64,000 nucleotides of DNA from [Phormidium] sp. LEGE 05292 (GTDB lineage Bacteria; Cyanobacteriota; Cyanobacteriia; Cyanobacteriales; Aerosakkonemataceae), in NCBI RefSeq assembly GCF_015207735.1, contig NZ_JADEWG010000004.1, positions 1 through 64,000 on the forward strand, written 5' to 3'. How positions within the stretch are numbered: the first letter of the stretch is position 1; every line of letters begins with the position of its first letter. A program made the translations under genes and the position numbers. The notes beneath the pieces are model-generated. The model was not told the DNA's origin and made no database searches. It saw only the letters and a program-made list of their open reading frames with translations. This document shows positions 58,273 to 64,000 of this stretch, in pieces.

Positions 58273-59985
58273 ATGAACAATCCAAACAACGTTTTACGGC
58301 TGGGAGATGATATTAATACTGATGATATTATGCCTGCCGCCAGAGCCACAAATAATGACCTAGAGCATTTAAAGTTATATGCTTTAGAACATATTATCGG
58401 GGTGGGGGAATTACTAAAATATAATGTGATTGAAGCGGGGGAAAATTTTGGCTGTGGATCGAGTCGAGAAATTGCTCCCATTGCTTTGAAAGCTGCGGGA
58501 ATAGAAAAAATTCGGGCGCGATCGTTCGCGGAAATTTTTTATCGTAATAGTATCAATATTGGGCTAACTTTGGAGATTTTAGGGGAAAAAAGAGAAAATC
58601 CAGTGGTGAATGCGATCGCAGCTGCTGGAGGATTAATTGCTTTTAATCAAAAGCGTCGTCAGGGAGAAATTACCATTCCTTCCAGTTTAACTCCTCCCAG
58701 ACCCATGACTTTAGTAGAAAAACTTTTGGCTAAAGCTTCTGGTAATTCCTACGTTGCACCAGGAGAAGTAGTTTTCGCCAAAGTTGACTTAGCTTTATCC
58801 CATGATGCCGTAGCAGGGCCAGTTGCTAAAGTATTCTATAAAAATTATGGAGAAGATGCTAAATTATGGGATTCTCAAAAAGTGGTTTTAGTCGCAGATC
58901 ACTTTATTCAAGTTACTGACATTCGCCCCGAAGATAACAAAGCTCATCTGATGTATCAAGAGATGATTGACTTTGCTAAAACTCAAGGATGTCACTTATT
59001 TGATGTGGTTTCTCCGGGAGAAGCATCGGGAATTTGTCATGTTTTATTACCAGAAAAAGGGTTTATTCAACCAGGAATGATAATTGCTGGGACAGATTCG
59101 CATACTTGCACTTATGGCGCATTGGGAGCGTTTTCTACTGGGGTAGGAACAACAGACATGGCGAATATTTTTGCGATGGGAGATATGTGGATTCGGGTTC
59201 CTGAAACTTTGGTATTTGAATTGTCAGGAACTCTGCCTCCTCATATTAGCGCCAAAGATATTATTTTGTTTATTTTGGGGCAAATTGGTTGTGCTGGTGC
59301 CACTGGTAAAGTGATGGAATTTCGTGGTTCTATTATTGAACAATTGCCTTTTGATGAACGAATGACATTGGCAAATATGGCGATCGAATGTGGTGCAATG
59401 TGTGGTTTAATTGCCGCAGATGAAGTAACTCGTCAATATGTGAGCGAGCGCACTTCCCCTACATTTCCAGAAACTATTGCCGATCCCGATGCTGAGTACG
59501 AAAAGATATATCAATTTGATCTCAGTAATCTCGAACCTCAAGTTGCACGCCCTCCCAAACCCGATCGAGTAGTAAAAATTACCGAGTTAGAAGATATTCC
59601 AATTACTAAAGCCTTCATTGGTTCTTGTACAGGAGGAAAACTTCACGATCTAGCCGAAGCAGCAGCAGTTTTGCGCGATCGGCAAGTGGCAGAAGGTGTA
59701 AAATTGTTTATTGTTCCTGCCAGTATGGAAATTCGACAAAAAGCCCAAGAATTAGGTTATCTCGACATCTTTGAACAAGCAGGAGCACAAATTCTTAAAT
59801 CAGGTTGTGGGGCTTGTATTAATTCTGGATTGGGAGTTTTAACCAAAGAAGAAACCGGAATTTATGCAACCAATCGGAATTTTAAAGGACGTAGCGGCGA
59901 TCCATCAGGCAAAAATTACTTGGCCTCCCCAAGAACAGTTGCTATTTCAGCCATACAAGGAAAAATTAGCCACGATCTTGCTTAA
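58273..59985 (+). CDS. fused LeuD-LeuC-type dehydratase (HphCD-type candidate)
   Basis: This 570-residue aconitase-superfamily isomerase has domain order reversed from aconitase. The swivel domain comes first (about 1-125: G-D-D-I-N-T-D-D-I-M-P-A-A and G-E-N-F-G-C-G-S-S-R-E), then a linker to about 150, then the large [4Fe-4S] part, with H-D-A-V-A-G-P, D-S-H-T-C-T-Y-G-A-L-G-A-F, and cluster cysteines in I-G-S-C-T-G-G-K and S-G-C-G-A-C. It would isomerise a 2-substituted malate. Normally LeuC and LeuD are separate. HphCD of homophenylalanine pathways is such a fusion, so with the LeuB-like gene a side-chain-extension role is likely. Confidence 0.87.
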   Translation: MNNPNNVLRLGDDINTDDIMPAARATNNDLEHLKLYALEHIIGVGELLKYNVIEAGENFGCGSSREIAPIALKAAGIEKIRARSFAEIFYRNSINIGLTLEILGEKRENPVVNAIAAAGGLIAFNQKRRQGEITIPSSLTPPRPMTLVEKLLAKASGNSYVAPGEVVFAKVDLALSHDAVAGPVAKVFYKNYGEDAKLWDSQKVVLVADHFIQVTDIRPEDNKAHLMYQEMIDFAKTQGCHLFDVVSPGEASGICHVLLPEKGFIQPGMIIAGTDSHTCTYGALGAFSTGVGTTDMANIFAMGDMWIRVPETLVFELSGTLPPHISAKDIILFILGQIGCAGATGKVMEFRGSIIEQLPFDERMTLANMAIECGAMCGLIAADEVTRQYVSERTSPTFPETIADPDAEYEKIYQFDLSNLEPQVARPPKPDRVVKITELEDIPITKAFIGSCTGGKLHDLAEAAAVLRDRQVAEGVKLFIVPASMEIRQKAQELGYLDIFEQAGAQILKSGCGACINSGLGVLTKEETGIYATNRNFKGRSGDPSGKNYLASPRTVAISAIQGKISHDLA

Positions 59986-60106
59986 ATTAAAAAAAATGTA
60001 AACTTTTTTAATTTTTCAGATTAAGACGTTATAAAATACTCTTAATCTCATGTTTTGAAGATGAGTCAGGCTTTAATTCACGTTGAAAAAATAGCAGGTA
60101 ATTACA

Positions 60107-60499
60107 ATGGAATTTGATCTGGACGAAATTGGCAAAAAACTTGCTGGATTGGGTCTTCCTGGCATAATTCTAATAATTATGACAGCATCAGCAGCAGGTA
60201 GTAACGCCGCTGTTGCAGGCATCCTGACCGGATTAGGAGGGCCATTTGGTATTCTGGGCGGAATTGGATTACTGGGTCTATTAGGTGTTTTAGGGGACGT
60301 TGTAGGAGGATATGGAATTGAAGCCGTTCTCAAATTCGTTTACAAGGAACGTAGCAAAACTGAATCTTTAATTTCTTTGTTGGAAGAAATTAAAGATTTG
60401 CCCATTAAAGATGAGCTAAAAACCTCACTTAAAAATCATCTCAGCCCTGAAATCTACAGCGATCCTGCTGAACCACGAGTAGTAGAAATTGTTGAGTAA
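60107..60499 (+). CDS. small glycine-rich membrane protein (unknown)
   Basis: This 130-residue protein has a short acidic start (M-E-F-D-L-D-E-I-G-K-K-L), a glycine-rich hydrophobic stretch of about 55 residues (G-L-P-G-I-I-L-I-I-M-T-A-S-A-A-G ... G-G-I-G-L-L-G-L-L-G-V-L) likely forming two tightly packed helices with glycine-zipper spacing, and a soluble charged tail ending V-V-E-I-V-E. No family was recognised by name. It lies between the HphCD-like gene and the NRPS. It could be an unrelated housekeeping membrane protein; a bacteriocin-like or transport role has no direct support. Confidence 0.7.
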   Translation: MEFDLDEIGKKLAGLGLPGIILIIMTASAAGSNAAVAGILTGLGGPFGILGGIGLLGLLGVLGDVVGGYGIEAVLKFVYKERSKTESLISLLEEIKDLPIKDELKTSLKNHLSPEIYSDPAEPRVVEIVE

Positions 60500-60957
60500 T
60501 TCATTTACTAAATTGTAGCTGTAAGGTTTACTGAAGAAAGGATTGGGAGACAATAAACGAAATATATGACTTTTTGTTGGTGTCGGTTAAAGTCATAATT
60601 GTTTCTACTTAATTTAGTCAAATTACCGATGTATAATTAGTTAATTTAGTTTTGGAAAAAATTCAAATCTAAAAGATAATTTGACAGAATTAAGTATAGT
60701 AATATTGCATCCCAATCCAAAATCAAATTAGCTTACACACCAAATTTACGATATTCATCGCTTTAATGGATATTAAAGCAAATATATTCATCACAAAATT
60801 ACAGCTAGCGAGTAGTAATTGTTAGCGGTAATTTCCTCTGCAATTAAAAGTTGTAAAAAACTTTGATTGTAAGCAATTAAATTTGGTTAAAGAGCAGGTG
60901 CGTTGTCTTACCAAACATGGTATTTATTGGTAATCGTAAATTAGGATAGTTAAGATT
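60500..60957. promoter_or_regulatory. 458-bp AT-rich leader before the NRPS gene
   Basis: No gene, strong hairpin or repeat was recognised in this AT-rich gap. It should hold the NRPS promoter. A weak ribosome site (TTAGGA) lies 11 bases before the NRPS ATG at 60958. Confidence 0.45.
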
Positions 60958-63900
60958 ATGCAAAAAACAGTAAATTATTCTAATGATTATAATGATGATT
61001 ATTTTTCAAATTTAAATGAACAAGAACAACATAAAATATTAGTAGAATGGAATGATACAAAGGTAGATTACCCCAAAGATTTGTGCATAGATCAGTTATT
61101 TGCAGCACAAGTGGAAAAAACTCCAGACAATATTGCTGTTGTTTTCAAGGAAAAACAAATTACTTACCAAGAATTGAATCAGCGATCGAATAAAGTAGCC
61201 CATTATTTGCAATCTTTGAATGTAGAGCCAGAAGTTTTGGTAGGAATTTGTGTAGAGCGATCGCTAGAAACGATCGTAGGATTATTAGGAATTCTCAAAG
61301 CAGGTGGCGCATATTTGCCCTTAGATCCCACCTATCCCAAAGAACGCTTGAGTTTCATGTTGTCAGACTCACAAGCACAAGTAATATTAACTGAGCAAAA
61401 ATACGTTGAACAATTTACTGGAAGCGGGGTAAAAGTAGTTTGTTTGGATAGTGATTGGGAATTGATCGATCGACAAAACCAAGAAAATCCTCACAGTAAA
61501 GTAACATCAGAAAATCTAGCTTATGTAATTTACACATCAGGATCGACCGGAAAACCAAAGGGAGTAGCAATACCACATCGAGCTGTAAATCGGTTAGTAT
61601 GTAACACTAATTATGTGCAATTAGAAAGTAGTGATACCATTGCCCAAGCTTCAAACTTCTCCTTCGACGCAGCTACATTTGAAATTTGGGGTGCTCTCCT
61701 GCACGGCGCTAGACTGGTAATTATTCCTCAAAATATTCTGCTTTCGCCCCAGCATTTCGCAACCTGCCTTCGCAAACAAAAGATTAGTGTATTATTTTTA
61801 ACTACTGCCTTATTTAATCAGCTAACAAGCATTGTCCCTGAAGCATTTAAAGACTTGAAACACTTGCTATTTGGTGGCGAAGCTGTAGATACCAAGTCAG
61901 TTAAAGCAGTTTTGCACAATGGATCGCCACAGAGATTATTGCACGTTTATGGGCCAACCGAGAGCACAACATTTTCTTGTTGGTATTTAGTGCAAGACGT
62001 TGCAGAAGATGCTACAAATTTGCCGATCGGTCGCCCAATTTCCAACACCCAAATTTATATACTAGACTCTAAACTACAACCAGTTCCCATTGATGTTCCC
62101 GGCGAACTATATATTGGCGGCGACGGTTTAGCAAGAGGCTACTTAAACGCAAGAGAATTAACAGCAGAAAGATTTATTACCAATCCCTTTGTAAGGGCGG
62201 GTTTAGGAAATAATCTTTGTACCGAACAGACAATCTCTGGGCAAAACCCGCCCCTACTATATAAAACAGGCGACTTAGCCCGCTTTTTACCAGACGGTAA
62301 CATTGAATTTTTGGGGCGAGTTGATAATCAGGTAAAAATTCGGGGTTTTCGGATTGAATTAGGAGAAATAGAAGCGCTTTTGAGTCAACACCCAGATGTG
62401 CAGCAAGCAGTAGTTATTGCCCGTGAAGACATCCCTGGCGATAAACAGCTAGTTGCCTATATTGTGCCAAATCAAAAACTTGAGGCGATCGATCCTAGCA
62501 TCAAAAGTTTCCTGGAAGAAAAGCTGCCCAATTACATGGTACCAGCAGCCTTTGTCATGCTGGACTCCTTGCCCCTTACTCCTAATGGTAAAGTCGATCG
62601 CCAAAATCTTCCAGCACCCGATCGCAAAAACTCCGACCCAGAAACCTTTGTTGCACCACGCAGCCCAATAGAACAAAGACTAGCACTCATCTGGGCTCAA
62701 TTACTCAGACTGGAACAAATAGGAGTGAATGACAACTTTTTCCATCTCGGTGGTCATTCCCTAATTGTCACCCAAATGCTTTCTCGTCTGCGCGAAGTTT
62801 TCCACGTTGAACTGCACTTTCAACAAATATTTCACAACCCAACAATCAGCAGTCTAGCTCAACTTATTGCACAGTATCAGAATAGCCAACAGTGGGAACG
62901 TCCCACCATAAAACCCATTCCCCGTGAAGGACTCTTGCCAGTCTCCTTTGCCCAAGAGCGAGTATACTTCATCCAGCAACTAGCCCCGGAAAATAGTGCC
63001 TATCAATTCCAAGCAACCATGAGATTTAAAGGTCAGCTTGATGTAGACATATTGCAAAGATGCCTTGATGAGATTGTACAGCGCCATGAAATCTTTCGCA
63101 CCACATATCCAGCAGAGAACGGACGGCTATTTCAAATAATTCACCCACACCAACCAATCAGCTTTACAGTAGTTGATCTGCAAAAATTTCCCGAATTTGA
63201 GCGAGAAGCAGAAGCTCAACGCCTAGTTGAAGCAGAAGTGCAAAACCCCCTTGATATGAATCAACTACCATTAGTCAAGTGGGTTCTGTTGAAATTGAGC
63301 GAGCAAGAACATCTTTTAATACATATTGAACATCATGCAGTTCATGATGGTTGGTCGTTCAATGTGTTTCTGAGTGAGTTAATAGAACTTTATCAAGCTT
63401 TTTCTTTGGGTAATCCTTCCCCGCTAACCCAACCAGCTTTGCAGTTTGTAGACTTTGCCCATTGGCAACGAGAGTGGGTGAAAAGCCCAGAAGCTCAAGC
63501 CCAATCAACCTATTGGCAACAGAAGTTATCCGGCAGTCCACCCCTGTTAGAATTACCATTAGACCGCCCTCGACCAACAGAGCAAACTTACCGGGGCGAT
63601 CAAATTAGAGTAGAACTTCCTATTGACTTGTGCGAACTTTTGAGAGATTTCAGCCGTCGAGAAGGTGTCACATTATTTATGACAATGTTGGCAGCTTTTA
63701 AGGTAATGTTGCACCGCTACAGTGGACAAGACGATATTTGCGTAGGTAGTGCCGTTGCTAATCGGCGGATGCAAGAGGTAGAAAAGTTAATTGGCATGAT
63801 TGTCAATAACTTGGTTTTACGCACCGATTTGTCAGGAAATCCAACTTTTCGAGAGTTACTTGCTAGGGTGCGGGAGGTAACGCTGGAAGCTTATGCTAAC

Positions 63901-64000
63901 GAAGATTTACCTTTCGATCAGGTGGTTGATGTTGTTAAACCAATACGGAACCTGAGTTACAATCCTTTGTTTCAAGTGATGTTCAGTTTCCATAATTCGG
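60958..64000 (+). CDS. NRPS initiation protein (A-PCP-C..., partial, runs off right edge)
   Basis: The frame is open for 1014 codons. It begins MQKTVNYSNDYNDDYFSNL and moves into an adenylation domain (about 40-560: A3 YTSGSTGKPKGV near 192, YKTGD near 436, GRVDNQVKIRGFRIELGE near 453). A carrier domain follows (L-G-G-H-S-L near 597-602), then a condensation domain (HHAVHDG at 792-798) still open at the edge. Starting with A and no C domain makes it an initiation module. The specificity code read by eye is D-A-F-F-L-G-V-T-F-K, the same as in the left-hand synthetase. A palindromic element (62191-62257) adds about 23 residues before YKTGD. Upstream lie HphB/HphCD-like genes that could supply an unusual amino acid for later modules. 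Confidence 0.92.
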   Translation, partial: MQKTVNYSNDYNDDYFSNLNEQEQHKILVEWNDTKVDYPKDLCIDQLFAAQVEKTPDNIAVVFKEKQITYQELNQRSNKVAHYLQSLNVEPEVLVGICVERSLETIVGLLGILKAGGAYLPLDPTYPKERLSFMLSDSQAQVILTEQKYVEQFTGSGVKVVCLDSDWELIDRQNQENPHSKVTSENLAYVIYTSGSTGKPKGVAIPHRAVNRLVCNTNYVQLESSDTIAQASNFSFDAATFEIWGALLHGARLVIIPQNILLSPQHFATCLRKQKISVLFLTTALFNQLTSIVPEAFKDLKHLLFGGEAVDTKSVKAVLHNGSPQRLLHVYGPTESTTFSCWYLVQDVAEDATNLPIGRPISNTQIYILDSKLQPVPIDVPGELYIGGDGLARGYLNARELTAERFITNPFVRAGLGNNLCTEQTISGQNPPLLYKTGDLARFLPDGNIEFLGRVDNQVKIRGFRIELGEIEALLSQHPDVQQAVVIAREDIPGDKQLVAYIVPNQKLEAIDPSIKSFLEEKLPNYMVPAAFVMLDSLPLTPNGKVDRQNLPAPDRKNSDPETFVAPRSPIEQRLALIWAQLLRLEQIGVNDNFFHLGGHSLIVTQMLSRLREVFHVELHFQQIFHNPTISSLAQLIAQYQNSQQWERPTIKPIPREGLLPVSFAQERVYFIQQLAPENSAYQFQATMRFKGQLDVDILQRCLDEIVQRHEIFRTTYPAENGRLFQIIHPHQPISFTVVDLQKFPEFEREAEAQRLVEAEVQNPLDMNQLPLVKWVLLKLSEQEHLLIHIEHHAVHDGWSFNVFLSELIELYQAFSLGNPSPLTQPALQFVDFAHWQREWVKSPEAQAQSTYWQQKLSGSPPLLELPLDRPRPTEQTYRGDQIRVELPIDLCELLRDFSRREGVTLFMTMLAAFKVMLHRYSGQDDICVGSAVANRRMQEVEKLIGMIVNNLVLRTDLSGNPTFRELLARVREVTLEAYANEDLPFDQVVDVVKPIRNLSYNPLFQVMFSFHNS
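62191..62257 (+). repeat. 67-bp inverted-repeat element inside the NRPS adenylation domain
   Basis: The arms GTAAGGGCGGGTTT and AAACCCGCCCCTAC match the element at 3720-3788. It is read in frame (residues 412-434, starting V-R-A-G-L-G-N-N and ending Q-N-P-P-L-L) in a loop that is normally short. Confidence 0.85.

Overview
The window looks like chromosome of a cyanobacterium, probably a filamentous, mat-forming one. The octamer GCGATCGC (HIP1) and its GCGATCG variants recur throughout. Typical cyanobacterial genes are present: a Mg-protoporphyrin cyclase, a heme oxygenase-2, a cytochrome b6f Rieske protein, a TPS haemagglutinin paired with a CHAT protease, and short dispersed palindromes in and between genes. 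No tRNA, rRNA, CRISPR array or transposase gene was seen.

Layout. (1) 1-3616, minus strand: the 3' end of a non-ribosomal peptide synthetase (NRPS) locus, with a one-module C-A-PCP protein followed by the TubC-type docking domain of the next synthetase, which leaves the window. (2) 3962-5530: a subtilase with five N-terminal 39-residue repeats. (3) 5775-7919: acsF and ho2 transcribed divergently, the pair cyanobacteria use for tetrapyrrole synthesis at low oxygen. (4) 8120-25270: a Wzx/Wzy-type exopolysaccharide locus with eight glycosyltransferases, flippase, Wzy polymerase, Wzc-like tyrosine autokinase and an embedded GH74-like lipoprotein. (5) 25536-28516: a tight five-gene operon of two unrecognised proteins, a 2Fe-2S ferredoxin, an ankyrin protein and a SagB/ThcOx-type nitroreductase. 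(6) 28697-32594: a second Rieske gene with DUF2892, DUF442, NifX-like, DUF2214, thioredoxin-reductase-like and rhodanese genes, probably sulfur/persulfide handling. (7) 32602-34724: accessory and decaying genes (a PEP-CTERM-like protein without its anchor, a truncated DNA methyltransferase, a Rpn-like nuclease-family protein). (8) 34835-40286: a second small polysaccharide set. (9) 40397-45991: a sulfide module of an ArsR/SqrR-like regulator, type II sulfide:quinone oxidoreductase, persulfide dioxygenase, split YeeE/YedE transporter and SulP permease. (10) 46258-53634: a DUF364 protein, then the TpsA-like and CHAT proteins. (11) 53811-56914: two glycosyltransferases and a pair of small coiled-coil proteins. 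(12) 57197-64000: a LeuB-like dehydrogenase, a fused LeuD-LeuC dehydratase, a small glycine-rich membrane protein and an NRPS initiation module (A-PCP-C...) that leaves the window.

How the parts may work together. The dehydrogenase/dehydratase pair resembles HphB and HphCD, which extend the side chain of Phe or Tyr by one carbon to make homo-amino acids for cyanobacterial peptides. Its position before an NRPS suggests precursor supply, although the condensing enzyme HphA is not in the window. Regions 6 and 9 together contain most of a BigR/SqrR-type sulfide detoxification system, split by a polysaccharide block. With the low-oxygen acsF/ho2 pair this suggests life in periodically anoxic, sulfidic mats; that ecology is inference.

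Short dispersed palindromes have entered coding sequence repeatedly. The two NRPS adenylation domains carry unrelated palindromes in the same surface loop before the YKTGD motif, the CHAT protein has one in its linker, and three genes (subtilase, DUF364 protein, sulfide:quinone oxidoreductase) end inside repeats that supply their stop codons.
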